Origin: MRBY01 sp943371005 | GTDB taxonomy: Bacteria > Cyanobacteriota > Cyanobacteriia > Cyanobacteriales > MRBY01 | Assembly: GCA_943371005.1 (NCBI GenBank) | Contig: CALRTB020000006.1 | Span: 86,396 to 150,395, forward strand | DNA length: 64,000 nt | Direction of reading: 5' to 3' | Shown here: piece after piece, positions 43,981 to 53,732 of the stretch | Layout of the letters: the number at the start of each line of letters is the position of its first letter | Numbering within the stretch: position 1 is the stretch's first letter | Program-made: the position numbers and the translations under genes | The notes under the pieces: generated by a model | The model's database searches: none | The model's input: the letters and a program-made list of their open reading frames with translations, nothing else | What the model was told of the DNA's origin: nothing

Positions 43981-45477
43981 CTAGGGTGCTTTCGACAATT
44001 CAGCCGGGGTTAGGGCAATGGTCTGAACCGTGGGAATAGCAGCAATGAATTGACTAGTCGTCGGTTCAATCCAGCGGGTGAGCCAGGCGGGTTGTAAGCC
44101 GAGGAAAAGGATAATAACGGTTAGGGCGATCGCCGGAATTTTTTCACTAGCAAAAACTTTCGGGTAGTAGGCAGTGTGACTGTCAAGGCGACCAAAACAG
44201 GTGCGGTTGAGCAAAATCACGAAGTAAACAGCGGTTAACCCAGAGGCAATAATGCAGAACAGCGTCGGAATCGGGAAGCGGCTAAAACTGCCTTGGAAGA
44301 CTAAAAATTCAGCGACAAAACCGACTAGGCCAGGGATTCCCGCACTCGCCATCCCCGCCAAAATGAGCAGACTACTGGTGAGGGGCAGGCCACGTACCGG
44401 ATTCATCAAGCCATTCAACACATCCAAATCCCGCGTGCCGACTTTGCGCTCGATAATGCCGACGAGGTGGAACAACAGTGCCAGAATCAAACTGTGACTA
44501 ATCATCTGTGCCACCGCACCGAGCAAACTTAGCTCTGTTCCTGCCGCTGTAGATACGAGGATATAACCCATGTGACCAATGGAACTGTAGGCCACCATCC
44601 GCTTGAGATCCCGTTGGGCGATCGCCGCCAGGGAACCATACATCACACTCACCGTACCAATGACCGCGAGGGCTGGGGAAACCGTAGACCATACATCCGG
44701 AAATAGCTGCAAACCAAAGCGTACCAAACCATAGGTGCCTAATTTCGCAAAAACCCCGCCTAATAGAACTGTTACCGCTGGATTTGCCTCCACATAGGCA
44801 TCGGGTAACCAAGTATGCAACGGAACGAGGGGAATTTTGATTCCGAAGCCAATCAACAAAATGGTGAGCAGAATCACTTTGGTGTTGAATTCAAGATTTT
44901 CTAGGGTTAAATTCTCAAAGTCAAAATTGCTCGATTGACTGAGCCACACAATCCCTAAAAATGCTGCTAAAACAAATAAGCCAGAGATAGCAGTGTAAAT
45001 CAAAAATTTAGTGGAAGCATAGCCCTTTTTCTCACCGCCCCAAATGGCAATCATCAAATAAAAGGGAATCAACTCAATTTCGTAGAAGAGGAAAAAGAGC
45101 AACAGGTTATTGGCAATCAAGGCCCCTGTAATCCCACTATTAATCAGCAAAATCAAGGAGTAATAAAGCTTCGGGCGGTGGTTGCTCTCGCCAATGCTGT
45201 AGATTGCCACTAGCGTCAGCAAACTATTTAAGACGATCAGTGGCAAAGATAAACCGTCCACACCAAGGTTGTAGTTAAGGCCCAGAATGCTTAACCAATT
45301 ATGGAATTCGGTGTATTGCATACCGGCATCTTGGAGGTTGAGGTTGATCAATAACCCACTACTGATCGCCAGGGTGACAACCGTAAACACCGTTGCCACA
45401 ACCCGGGTCAGCGGTCTGGGAAAAAGGGCGATCGCCCCAATGCCGACGAGCGGTAAAAACAGTAAGAAACTCAGCAT
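43981..45477 (-). CDS. ndhD3: NAD(P)H-quinone oxidoreductase subunit NdhD3
   Basis: 498-residue proton-pumping subunit of the Mrp/NuoM type, with about 14 transmembrane helices. The key charged helix residues are visible in YEIELIPFYLMIAIWGG (Glu), IPLVPLHTWLPDAYVEANPAVTVLLGG (His/Lys region) and AQRDLKRMVAYSSIGHMGYI. It is preceded by ndhF3 (55 bp) and followed by cupA. The D3 form is used in the high-affinity CO2-uptake NDH-1MS complex. Confidence 0.95.
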   Translation of the reverse strand: MLSFLLFLPLVGIGAIALFPRPLTRVVATVFTVVTLAISSGLLINLNLQDAGMQYTEFHNWLSILGLNYNLGVDGLSLPLIVLNSLLTLVAIYSIGESNHRPKLYYSLILLINSGITGALIANNLLLFFLFYEIELIPFYLMIAIWGGEKKGYASTKFLIYTAISGLFVLAAFLGIVWLSQSSNFDFENLTLENLEFNTKVILLTILLIGFGIKIPLVPLHTWLPDAYVEANPAVTVLLGGVFAKLGTYGLVRFGLQLFPDVWSTVSPALAVIGTVSVMYGSLAAIAQRDLKRMVAYSSIGHMGYILVSTAAGTELSLLGAVAQMISHSLILALLFHLVGIIERKVGTRDLDVLNGLMNPVRGLPLTSSLLILAGMASAGIPGLVGFVAEFLVFQGSFSRFPIPTLFCIIASGLTAVYFVILLNRTCFGRLDSHTAYYPKVFASEKIPAIALTVIILFLGLQPAWLTRWIEPTTSQFIAAIPTVQTIALTPAELSKAP

Positions 45478-45532
45478 AATCTTTAGGAAAAGGTCAGGAA
45501 TATTTCAGCGAAGATCGTTAACGTATTACCGT

Positions 45533-47383
45533 TTAGAATTGCCAATGCTTCAACAGGGGATACGATAAAGCGGCAATAAAGAGGAGAATACCGGCCACAA
45601 TCGAGAGAGCATAGGATTGACTTTGACCAGAGTTGTTGTACTTCAAAGTTTGCCCCCCAAAGAGAGTTGCTAAACCGAGAAAGTTGATCACCCCATCCAC
45701 AAAATAACGGTCTAGCCAGTCAATGATTCTTGAAACAAAGGCAACGGCAAAAATGACTGTGTTTTTATACAACTCCGCCGTGTAAAGGTCCTTGGCGAAA
45801 AATTCCCGCACCGGATCTGAAAAAACATGGATGGGTTTACTGATTTTTTCATTGAGATAGAGATACATCGCGGTACCGCCACCGACCATGGTCGAGAGAA
45901 TTAACACTGCAGCTAGGGGCAGATTCAACTGGTGCCAATCCGGGAGAAAATTCAGTTTTGCCAAAATAAACGGACTATGGAGGGCAAAACCGGCGAGGAT
46001 CACCATCGGCAAGACTAAGGCCCACAACCCTTCTGGCGATCGCACGGTCATCTGCTTCGGCTTACCGCCAAAAATGAGGCCGAACTCCCGCATGATGCTA
46101 AAGGAAGTTAAGGCATTTACCGTAATCAGAATCACGGCCAGAATTGGACTTGTTTTCCAAAAATTCGTCGTCAGTTGGGCCAGGCTCCAGAACCCACCAA
46201 ACGGCGGTAGGGCAACAAGGGAAGCCGCGCCGACGAGGTAGCAAATCCCCGTAATTGGCCGTCGCGACCAGAGGCCACCATATTGGGTTAAGTCTTGACT
46301 GATATTAATCAACACAACGCCGCCAATGGCCATCACCAAAATTGCCATCGCCACGCCATAGGTGAGTAGCAATACCAATGTCGTTTGATCTTGTTGGGAA
46401 CCTACCGCCATAAACACCATGCCCATGTAGGCACTAACGGAATAGGACAAAGAACGTTTGATATCAATCTGGGCGATCGCCACCATGGCCGCCCCCAATG
46501 CCGTCGTTGCCCCAATCGCGATCATGAATGTCGAGGCAAAATCCGAGAGGGCAAAAATCGGCTGTAACTTAATCAGAACCCAGGCCCCCGTGCCAACCAC
46601 GAGACTATTCCGCACCACCGTTGCCGGGACAGGACTTTCCATTGCCTCGTCGAGCCAGAGGTGTAGCGGAAATTGGGCGCATTTCCCTAAAGGCCCCGCG
46701 ATTAACGTCAAACAAAGCAGCGTTGCCACCGTCGGATCAAGGTCTGCCGTCGCCGCCCATTCAGCCAGACCATCAAAATTCCAAGTCCCAGCGAGGGGTA
46801 ACAGGGCAACTACACCCATCAGTAGAAAAAGATCCCCGACCCGTTTCGTTAAAAACGCATCCCGGGCCCCCGTTACCACCAGGGATTGGTTAAACCAATA
46901 GCCAATCAATAGGTAGGTGCCAAGGGTCAGAATTTCGAGCACTACATAGCTAAAGAAGAGAGAATTGCAGAGCACCAAGGCGCACATCCCTGCTTCGAAC
47001 AAGCTCATGGTCGCGAAAAATCTCGCCCAGCCCCAATCCATTTCTAAATAAGCCACGGCATAGAGTTGGGCGAGTAGATTAATCCCTGCAATCAGAATCA
47101 GCGCCCCAATGGTAATGCTGGAAATATCGAGGTCGATGCTGAGGGTCAAGTCCGCCGCCTGGAGCCAAGTCAACGATGGTTTGAGGGCGGGTTGTTCCCA
47201 ACGTTCGATAAAGGCCAGACAGCTATGGACTAAGGCCATAAAAGTGAGCAACATATTGACGTAGCCTGCGGGCCGCGGCCCCGTTTTTCGGCTGATGCTA
47301 GGCATCCATAGTGCCGATAGACCCATTCCCAGCAAAGGATAGCAGGGAACAAGCCAGACACTCTGACTGAAAAAAGTATTCAT
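45533..47383 (-). CDS. ndhF3: NAD(P)H-quinone oxidoreductase subunit NdhF3
   Basis: 616-residue NuoL-type antiporter subunit. Landmarks include LYAVAYLEMDWGWARFFA, GPLGKCAQFPLHLWLDEAMESPVPATVVRNSLVVGTGAWVL in place of the NuoL H-W-L-P-A-M region, and AQIDIKRSLSYSVSAYMGMVFMA. The C-terminal amphipathic helix is present. It is the first gene of the CO2-uptake operon; a 127-bp gap separates it from the LysR gene. NuoL-type variants of this kind (with LDEAMESPVPATVV) are specific for CO2-uptake complexes. Confidence 0.95.
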   Translation of the reverse strand: MNTFFSQSVWLVPCYPLLGMGLSALWMPSISRKTGPRPAGYVNMLLTFMALVHSCLAFIERWEQPALKPSLTWLQAADLTLSIDLDISSITIGALILIAGINLLAQLYAVAYLEMDWGWARFFATMSLFEAGMCALVLCNSLFFSYVVLEILTLGTYLLIGYWFNQSLVVTGARDAFLTKRVGDLFLLMGVVALLPLAGTWNFDGLAEWAATADLDPTVATLLCLTLIAGPLGKCAQFPLHLWLDEAMESPVPATVVRNSLVVGTGAWVLIKLQPIFALSDFASTFMIAIGATTALGAAMVAIAQIDIKRSLSYSVSAYMGMVFMAVGSQQDQTTLVLLLTYGVAMAILVMAIGGVVLINISQDLTQYGGLWSRRPITGICYLVGAASLVALPPFGGFWSLAQLTTNFWKTSPILAVILITVNALTSFSIMREFGLIFGGKPKQMTVRSPEGLWALVLPMVILAGFALHSPFILAKLNFLPDWHQLNLPLAAVLILSTMVGGGTAMYLYLNEKISKPIHVFSDPVREFFAKDLYTAELYKNTVIFAVAFVSRIIDWLDRYFVDGVINFLGLATLFGGQTLKYNNSGQSQSYALSIVAGILLFIAALSYPLLKHWQF

Positions 47384-47510
47384 ATGACGATGACGCTGAA
47401 ATAATTTGCTTAGGGAAAAGAGGGTTGATCACTCGTCTTTTTTACGGGTTGAGCAATTTCCAACTTCGACCTACCAAAGGCACGGGAAATGGCCCAACAA
47501 TCGTGAGCTC

Positions 47511-48446
47511 TTAGGGTTGCAGAGCGAGCGATCGCCGCCCTGAATTTTCGAGAGTTTTCTGGCTAGACCGGACCATAAACTCCAAAAAGGCTTGGGCAAT
47601 CACCGACAGTTGTTTCCCGGCGAGGTAGGCGACATACCAGTGGCGCTGGATCGGAAAATGCTCCACATCCAAGACCGTTAATTCGCCGTGGGGAGGCTCC
47701 GTGATCAAAGTATGGCGGGACAAGACAGAAATCCCTAAGCCACCGGCGATCGCCTGTTTAATCGCCTCATTTGACCCCAGTTCCAGGCGCACCTGTACCG
47801 ACACATCATGTTCTGCCAGGAGCTTTTCGACCGCGAGCCGTGTCCCCGATCCCATTTCCCGCGTGACAAAATCTGCCCCGTCCAACACAGACAGAGGGAG
47901 ATTTTTCTGGTGCGCCAGGGGATGATCGGCGCGGGCTACTACCACCAACGGATTGTCCAAAAATGCCTTCGCATGGACATCGAGATCATCGGGCAAATTA
48001 CTCAGGATATAGAGATCATCCAAATTATCCGCCATCCGATCATGGAGTTGTTGGTGATTGATCACCTGTAAAGACACGTCGATATCTGGGTAATCTTGGC
48101 AAAATTCCCCCAGGATACGCGGCACAAAATATTTAGTTGTCGTGATTACGCCTAAGCGGAGTTGACCCCGTTTCGCTCCCTGCAGGGCGGCCAACTTCAT
48201 CTCAAAGTTATCCAGCCGTTCAAAGATTTCTTGGCAGGTTGCTAGGAGTTCCTCACCTGCTTCTGTGAGATATAGCTTTCTGCCAATATGTTCAAACAGT
48301 GGCATGCCGATGGTCTGGGTCAGTTGTTTAACTTGTCCAGAAACCGTCGGTTGGGTGATTGATAATTCCTCTGCTGCCTTGGTAAAACTACCGTGGCGAG
48401 CCGTGGTTTCAAACACCTTCAGTTGGTGGAGAGTTGCAGGGATCAA
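47511..48446 (-). CDS. ccmR: LysR-family regulator CcmR/NdhR
   Basis: 311 residues, with an N-terminal winged helix-turn-helix (TARHGSFTKAAEELSITQPTVSGQVKQL) and a periplasmic-binding-like effector domain. Position directly upstream of ndhF3 on the same strand fits NdhR/CcmR, the repressor of carbon-concentrating genes that senses 2-oxoglutarate, NADP+ or 2-phosphoglycolate in cyanobacteria. RbcR/CbbR-type is the alternative. It is divergent from a P450 gene; the 240-bp gap holds ATAG-N8-CTAT (48526-48541), a possible LysR site. Confidence 0.85.
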   Translation of the reverse strand: MIPATLHQLKVFETTARHGSFTKAAEELSITQPTVSGQVKQLTQTIGMPLFEHIGRKLYLTEAGEELLATCQEIFERLDNFEMKLAALQGAKRGQLRLGVITTTKYFVPRILGEFCQDYPDIDVSLQVINHQQLHDRMADNLDDLYILSNLPDDLDVHAKAFLDNPLVVVARADHPLAHQKNLPLSVLDGADFVTREMGSGTRLAVEKLLAEHDVSVQVRLELGSNEAIKQAIAGGLGISVLSRHTLITEPPHGELTVLDVEHFPIQRHWYVAYLAGKQLSVIAQAFLEFMVRSSQKTLENSGRRSLALQP

Positions 48447-48686
48447 GGGTTTACTCCTGAACTTGTGCTGTTATGCCTGAGTTTAGCAATACCATAGACT
48501 AGAGTCAATACAAGAAAATATCGTCATAGTTTCGGTTCTATATAAGAAAAATTTATAAAAAATTCCTTGGGCTTGCCGTCGAACTCTGATTATTTCTAGC
48601 CTAGGGACATTTGGGACCAGTTTAATGCCCTAATTAAAAGTGCAACAATAGGGGAGCAAGGCACTTCACCCTATCGAGTCAAACCT

Positions 48687-50054
48687 ATGGCGATCGCCAC
48701 TGAATTCAAGTCTATTCCGCGTTTATCTACGGGCAAATTCCAGCAAAAATTACAATCGTTGTTGAATCCTGTGGGGTATTTGACCCGCTTGGCAACCCTG
48801 GCGCCGGATCTCGCCTATATGCCAGCGGCGGGCTATACCGAACCCCTGGTTTTGGCCTATCACCCCGAAGCAATACGGCAATTGTTAAGTAACAATAGTC
48901 AGGCTTTCGCGGCCCCTGGGGAGTTAAATGGCATTATTGAACCCCTGGTGGGCCAACAGTCCCTGGTGAGTTTGAGTGGCGATCGCCATCGGCAAGAGAG
49001 AAAGTTGATCATGCCCGCGTTTCACGGGGCGCGGATGCACAACTATGGGGCGCTCATTACCCAGATTATTGAAGCTGAGTTGTCCCAGCTAGAGCCAGGC
49101 CAAGCCTTCCAGATGCAGGACATCACCCAAAAAATTACCCTGCGTACAATTATTGAGGTGGTCTTTGGGGTGCAGGGGGGCGATCGCTACGAACCGATTA
49201 TGGCGATGACCCGCAAGATTTTGAATCGGTTTACTTCGCCCATTGCCAATAGTTTTCTCTTTTTTACATCGTTGCAAAAGGACTTTGGGGCCTGGAGTCC
49301 CTGGGGCAGTTTTATCCGCGATCGCCAAGCCCTAGATGAGTTGATCTACGCCGAATTGCAGGAACGCCGCGCCCATCCCGACCCGGAGCGGACTGATATT
49401 TTGTCCCTGCTTATGGCCGCCACCGACGAAGCAGGCAACACCATGGACGATCAACAATTGCGGGATGAGCTGATGTTGCTCTTGTTTGCGGGCCACGAAA
49501 CCACGGCGATCGCCATGGCCTGGGGCACCTACTGGCTCCATACCCACCCGGAGGTGATGGCGAAAGTCCGCGCCGAAATTACAGCCTTGGGTGAAAATCC
49601 TGACCCGATGGATATTTACCGTTTGCCTTATTTAGCGGCGGTTTGCAATGAAACCCTACGCATTAACCCCGTGGCGATGTTTACCTTTGCCCGCCAAGCC
49701 GTTACCACCACCCAGTTGCTCGATTATTCTATCGAGGCTGGCACGGTGTTGATGGGGTCAATTTATCTGCTCCACCAACGCCCGGATCTCTACCCCAACC
49801 CCAGGGAATTTCGCCCTGAACGGTTCCTTGAACGGCAGTTTACCCCCTACGAATTTATGCCTTTCGGGGGCGGTGTGCGCCGTTGTGCCGGGGAAGCTTT
49901 AGCGATGGTGGAGTTGCGCCTAGGTCTGGCGGCGATCGCCACCCAAGCCGATTTAACTCTATTGGATCAGGTGCCCGTCGCAGCCAAACGCAAGGGGTTA
50001 GTCCTGTCCCCCGCCACGGGGGTAAAAATGCGCTTCAACGGCATGCAGATCTAG
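48687..50054 (+). CDS. Cytochrome P450, CYP110-like
   Basis: 455 residues. The oxygen-binding helix LLFAGHETTAIAMAWGTYWL, the ExxR motif NETLRINP, and the haem loop FMPFGGGVRRCAGE with ligand Cys400 are all present. No N-terminal anchor, so soluble. The sequence looks like the cyanobacterial CYP110 group, which hydroxylates fatty acids and terpenes in tested members. Substrate here unknown. It is divergent from ccmR. Confidence 0.93.
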   Translation: MAIATEFKSIPRLSTGKFQQKLQSLLNPVGYLTRLATLAPDLAYMPAAGYTEPLVLAYHPEAIRQLLSNNSQAFAAPGELNGIIEPLVGQQSLVSLSGDRHRQERKLIMPAFHGARMHNYGALITQIIEAELSQLEPGQAFQMQDITQKITLRTIIEVVFGVQGGDRYEPIMAMTRKILNRFTSPIANSFLFFTSLQKDFGAWSPWGSFIRDRQALDELIYAELQERRAHPDPERTDILSLLMAATDEAGNTMDDQQLRDELMLLLFAGHETTAIAMAWGTYWLHTHPEVMAKVRAEITALGENPDPMDIYRLPYLAAVCNETLRINPVAMFTFARQAVTTTQLLDYSIEAGTVLMGSIYLLHQRPDLYPNPREFRPERFLERQFTPYEFMPFGGGVRRCAGEALAMVELRLGLAAIATQADLTLLDQVPVAAKRKGLVLSPATGVKMRFNGMQI

Positions 50055-50063
50055 CCCATGGCT

Positions 50064-51404
50064 TTATTCAACTTGACAAACGTTGGTGAGAGTTTCCACA
50101 AACGTCGGATAGGAAATGGAGGCAGCTTCGGCCCGGTGGATGCGGGTTTCATCCTTGGCATTTAAAGCGGCGATCGCCAAACTCATGGCAATGCGGTGGT
50201 CGGTGTAGCTATCCATTTCTGCGCCGTTTAAGGTGGCCCCCCCAATAATCTCTAGGCCGTCGGGATGTTCGATAATATTTGCGCCCATTTTTGTCAGTTC
50301 GGCGGCCATCACCGCGAGGCGATCGCTTTCTTTAACGCGCAATTCCTCAGCATCTTTAATGATTGTTGTCCCTGCCGCGAAACAGGCCGCCACTGCCAGG
50401 ATCGGAATTTCATCAATGAGCCGGGGAATAATTTCGCCGCCGATGGTGCAGCCCTTGAGGGGAGAATATTGTACCCGCAGATCTGCCACAGGTTCTCCGG
50501 CCACTTCCCGCGCATTGTCGAGGGTCATGTCCGCCCCCATCATCTGCATTGCTTCGATAATGCCTGTGCGAGTCGGATTAATGCCAACATTTTCAATGGT
50601 CAAATCGGAATCCGGCACAATCGCCGCCGCCACCATCCAAAAAGCTGCCGAACTGATATCCCCCGGTACCACGACTTTTTGGCCCCGTAACGTCGGGTAA
50701 GGGTCAATGGTGACGCTGTGGGTTTCTGGATCGATAGTGAGATTCGCGCCAAAGGCCCGGAGCATCCGTTCACTATGATCCCGCGAGAGGGCGGGTTCAG
50801 TGACGGTGGTTTGACCCTCCGCCAAAAGACCCGCTAGGAGAATACAGGATTTCACCTGGGCCGACGCAATGGGGGAGTGGTAATGAATTCCTTTTAGTTG
50901 TTGTCCTCGAACTGCTAGCGGTGCAAGGGTATTTCCTTTTTTACCCCAAATTTGCGCCCCCATTTCCTTCAGGGGATTAACGACACGGGACATGGGCCGC
51001 GAGCGCAAAGAACCATCCCCCGTCACGGCAAAAAAGCGATCCGCCGAAGAGGCCAACAGACCTAACATGAGGCGCATCGTCGTGCCGGAGTTGCCTGCAT
51101 CGAGGACATTATCTGGCTCTTGTAAATTACCGAGACCGACCCCCTGCACCCGGACTTCCGTTTCATTTAATTCTGAAATATTGGCCCCCATCGCCGTAAA
51201 ACAGGCTGCCGTACTGCGGGGATCTTCCCCCAATAGCAAGCCTTCGATGATCGTTTCCCCTTCGGCGATCGCCCCCAACATCAGCGCCCGGTGGGAAATG
51301 GACTTGTCCCCCGGAATCCGCACCTTTCCCTGCAAACTGAGGCCCGATGCAGGCGGCGTAATCACAAGTTGCTGGTGGGGAGAAACCGTTTCGAGACGAA
51401 TCAT
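50064..51404 (-). CDS. aroA: 3-phosphoshikimate 1-carboxyvinyltransferase (EPSP synthase)
   Basis: Shikimate-pathway enzyme that joins shikimate 3-phosphate and phosphoenolpyruvate. 446 residues with PGDKSISHRALMLGAIAEG, DAGNSGTTMRLMLGLL, VPGDISSAAFWMVAA, DEIPILAVAACFA and LRVKESDRLAVMAAEL. The GNSGTTMRL form resembles class II enzymes. It ends 9 bp from the convergent P450 gene. Confidence 0.96.
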   Translation of the reverse strand: MIRLETVSPHQQLVITPPASGLSLQGKVRIPGDKSISHRALMLGAIAEGETIIEGLLLGEDPRSTAACFTAMGANISELNETEVRVQGVGLGNLQEPDNVLDAGNSGTTMRLMLGLLASSADRFFAVTGDGSLRSRPMSRVVNPLKEMGAQIWGKKGNTLAPLAVRGQQLKGIHYHSPIASAQVKSCILLAGLLAEGQTTVTEPALSRDHSERMLRAFGANLTIDPETHSVTIDPYPTLRGQKVVVPGDISSAAFWMVAAAIVPDSDLTIENVGINPTRTGIIEAMQMMGADMTLDNAREVAGEPVADLRVQYSPLKGCTIGGEIIPRLIDEIPILAVAACFAAGTTIIKDAEELRVKESDRLAVMAAELTKMGANIIEHPDGLEIIGGATLNGAEMDSYTDHRIAMSLAIAALNAKDETRIHRAEAASISYPTFVETLTNVCQVE

Positions 51405-51724
51405 AATGTCGGGATGTTACAAATGGGCGATGTCATCTTAGCGGATTTCCAAATCCCTTGCCTATGGCCCGGGACAGAATCAATCAAATCCGCCTTTTTA
51501 AGCAAGCATAAATACTTATCCCGAACACAAAAGTCATTATTTCTTGATATAAAAAATAACTGAAAGCCATTGGATTCGTTAAATGTCAAAGTTCTGTGAC
51601 TTTTGGGATCATGTAGTTAGGGATTCTCTGCTAAAACATAAAGCAACAGGCGATCGCCAAAAAAACCGATGCAAGCGCCTACCCTGTATCAGTCCAAAAT
51701 TCGCGCAACGGAGGAGCCCATCCC
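51405..51724. other. Intergenic region before the DUF4912 gene
   Basis: 320 bp between divergent genes. Contents: one HIP1 site (near 51650), a small AAAGT/ACTTT inverted repeat near 51588-51604, and a strong ribosome site GGAGGAG at 51709-51715. No gene seen. Confidence 0.6.
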
Positions 51725-53029
51725 ATGACCACTACAGTAGGCAATGGATTCGAAGACAACCTGGAAGATATGACCCTGAGGCAACTACGAAAGCTAGCCA
51801 GCAAACTCGGCATCAGTCGCTATAGTCGAATGCGCAAAGATCAACTCCTCGCTGAGGTCAAAAAACGCTCAAGCTACGACAATCCCAAAGCCTCAGTAAC
51901 CCCCAACAAAACTGAATCCATCACCCCAGTCAACAGCCAAGAGGAGGAAACTCAAGTGGAAGCAGCAAAATTTGAAGTTGGTCAAGATGATCCCATCGAG
52001 CTCGATCTCGCTAGCGTCGATGAAGACCTCGGCGACCTCCCAGGCGGCTACGGTCAAAGTCGCATCGTCCTCTTACCCCGCGATCCCCAATGGGCCTACG
52101 CCTACTGGGATATTCCCAATGACCACAAGCAATATCTGCGCAACCAAGGGGGACAGCAAATTGCCCTCCGCCTCTACGACGTAACAGATATCAACCTCGA
52201 CTACCAGACCCCCCACAACGTCCAAGAATATTTATGTGATGAAATGGCGCGGGAATGGTATTTCCCCGTACCCGTTAGCGATCGCGACTATGTTGTGGAA
52301 ATTGGCTACCGTTGCGCCGATGGCCGTTGGTTAAGCTTGGCCCGTTCTACAGCGATTCGTGTGCCTCCCGTTTATCCCAGCGACTGGGTAGAAGACATTT
52401 TTGTGACTGTCCAGTGGGATGAAGAGCTAAAAGGCAAAACCGTTTACAATCTGGTCCCCCCAGCCAAAAAACAAGCAGAAGCTGCCGCCGCTGCCACTGC
52501 CGAAAGTACCTCCAGCCCCATTTACGACGAAATCTTTGGCGATCTTCAATCCCTCGAAGCCCAACGCATCGCCGGGTCTCTGTTCGGTTCGATGCAACAT
52601 GTGGCTGGCTCAGTACCGCCCCAAGAATCGATTAGTTCCTACGTCTTCCCCTCTGGAGCCGGGCTATGGGCAGCACCCAATGTTTCTGGTCTCAACATGT
52701 CCGGTTTGAATATGTCCGGTGCTGGCTTTGCTTCGATGCCACCAGCACGTCCCCGAAAATTCTGGCTCGTGGCGGATGCGGAATTAATCGTTTACGGTGC
52801 GACGGAACCTGATGCGACCGTCACCATTGGCGGCCAGCCGATCAAACTGAATCCTGACGGCACTTTCCGCTTCCAGATGTCTTTCCAGGACGGCAATATT
52901 GATTATCCGATTGTGGCCGTAGCCGCTGATGGGGAACAAACCCGTTCGATTCACATGACCTTTGATCGGGCGACTCCCTCCCGGAATACCAACACCAAAG
53001 AACAAGCGATGGATGAGTGGTTTGTCTAA
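51725..53029 (+). CDS. DUF4912 protein with N-terminal Rho/SAP-like motif
   Basis: 434 residues. The N-terminus (DMTLRQLRKLASKLGISRYSRMRKDQLLAEVKKR) is a Rho-N/SAP-like helix-extended-helix that often binds nucleic acid. The middle has the DUF4912 core (IVLLPRDPQWAYAYWDIP, LRLYDVTDINLDYQTPHNVQEY, ARSTAIRVPPVYPS). Near 315-330 there is a small NMSGLNMSGAG repeat. The C-terminal part (VYGATEPDATVTIGGQPIKLNPDGTF) looks like an Ig/carboxypeptidase-regulatory-like fold. Function unknown; a cyanobacterial family. Confidence 0.85.
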   Translation: MTTTVGNGFEDNLEDMTLRQLRKLASKLGISRYSRMRKDQLLAEVKKRSSYDNPKASVTPNKTESITPVNSQEEETQVEAAKFEVGQDDPIELDLASVDEDLGDLPGGYGQSRIVLLPRDPQWAYAYWDIPNDHKQYLRNQGGQQIALRLYDVTDINLDYQTPHNVQEYLCDEMAREWYFPVPVSDRDYVVEIGYRCADGRWLSLARSTAIRVPPVYPSDWVEDIFVTVQWDEELKGKTVYNLVPPAKKQAEAAAAATAESTSSPIYDEIFGDLQSLEAQRIAGSLFGSMQHVAGSVPPQESISSYVFPSGAGLWAAPNVSGLNMSGLNMSGAGFASMPPARPRKFWLVADAELIVYGATEPDATVTIGGQPIKLNPDGTFRFQMSFQDGNIDYPIVAVAADGEQTRSIHMTFDRATPSRNTNTKEQAMDEWFV

Positions 53030-53087
53030 GCGACTGTTGCGGTAAATCTCAAAAACGAATCCTTTGATTTGCGCAATTTATTTCTTG

Positions 53088-53112
53088 ACCTCTCCATTCG
53101 GGGAGGTTTTTT
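53088..53112 (+). terminator. Rho-independent terminator after the DUF4912 gene
   Basis: CCTC and GAGG flank a loop (ACCTCTCCATTCGGGGAGGT, 53088-53107), followed by a T-run. Confidence 0.7.
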
Positions 53113-53149
53113 GTTGTGAAGTTTATCTGCCAAGAGATTTGATCGCCAT

Positions 53150-53182
53150 AAAAAAACCAGTTATTTCTATACAAATAACTGG
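53150..53182 (-). terminator. Rho-independent terminator of petJ
   Basis: CCAGTTATTT and AATAACTGG form a 9-bp stem at 53157-53182. On the minus strand seven T residues follow (A-run 53150-53156). It lies 45 bp past the petJ stop. Confidence 0.9.
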
Positions 53183-53226
53183 CTATCGGGAAATAGGTTG
53201 CAACTAATTTAAAGGCAATCAGTTGT

Positions 53227-53580
53227 TTACCATTTGTTGTTTTCTGCTTGATCAGCGATGTAAGCAGCAACGTTAGCAATATCAGCATCGCTTAGACGAC
53301 CACCGAAAGCAGGCATTGCCCCCTGTCCGTTGGTTACTTGGTAGGCAACCGCTTCTTCGAGGGACTTGCTGCCATCTTTGTAGCCAGCGAGGTAAGTTTT
53401 CAGGGCATCAGCCTTTAGGGTTTTGGTGGGCATTACAGCGTTGTTACCACCGGCATGGCAAGCGGCACAGTTAGCAGCAAACACTTGGGCACCAGCAGCA
53501 GCATCAGCCGCAAATGCAGGAGTCCCGAAGGCAAAAACAGTAGCAAGTACGGTTAAAGCAATAGCAAGTAATTTTTTCAA
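53227..53580 (-). CDS. petJ: Cytochrome c6 (cytochrome c553)
   Basis: Soluble lumenal electron carrier from cytochrome b6f to photosystem I. The 117-residue precursor has a signal peptide ending PAFA (residue 24). Haem motif CAACH gives Cys38, Cys41 and His42; the axial methionine is Met89 in GAMPAFGG. The mature length of about 93 is right. GAGG-rich SD (AAAGGAG, minus strand near 53580) lies close to the ATG. In many cyanobacteria the gene answers to copper, but no operator is evident here. Confidence 0.97.
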   Translation of the reverse strand: MKKLLAIALTVLATVFAFGTPAFAADAAAGAQVFAANCAACHAGGNNAVMPTKTLKADALKTYLAGYKDGSKSLEEAVAYQVTNGQGAMPAFGGRLSDADIANVAAYIADQAENNKW

Positions 53581-53732
53581 AGGAGTTTTCCTCTCAATGC
53601 TCTCAACAGAAAAAGAATTTGGTTAAAAGTTTAATATAATCAACCAGACTATATTTTATCGATCTTGTCGTTTGGTTCAAACGCCTGGCCTAAAATTCCC
53701 TAAATTGTTTCAATTTGTCACGAAATCGCCCT

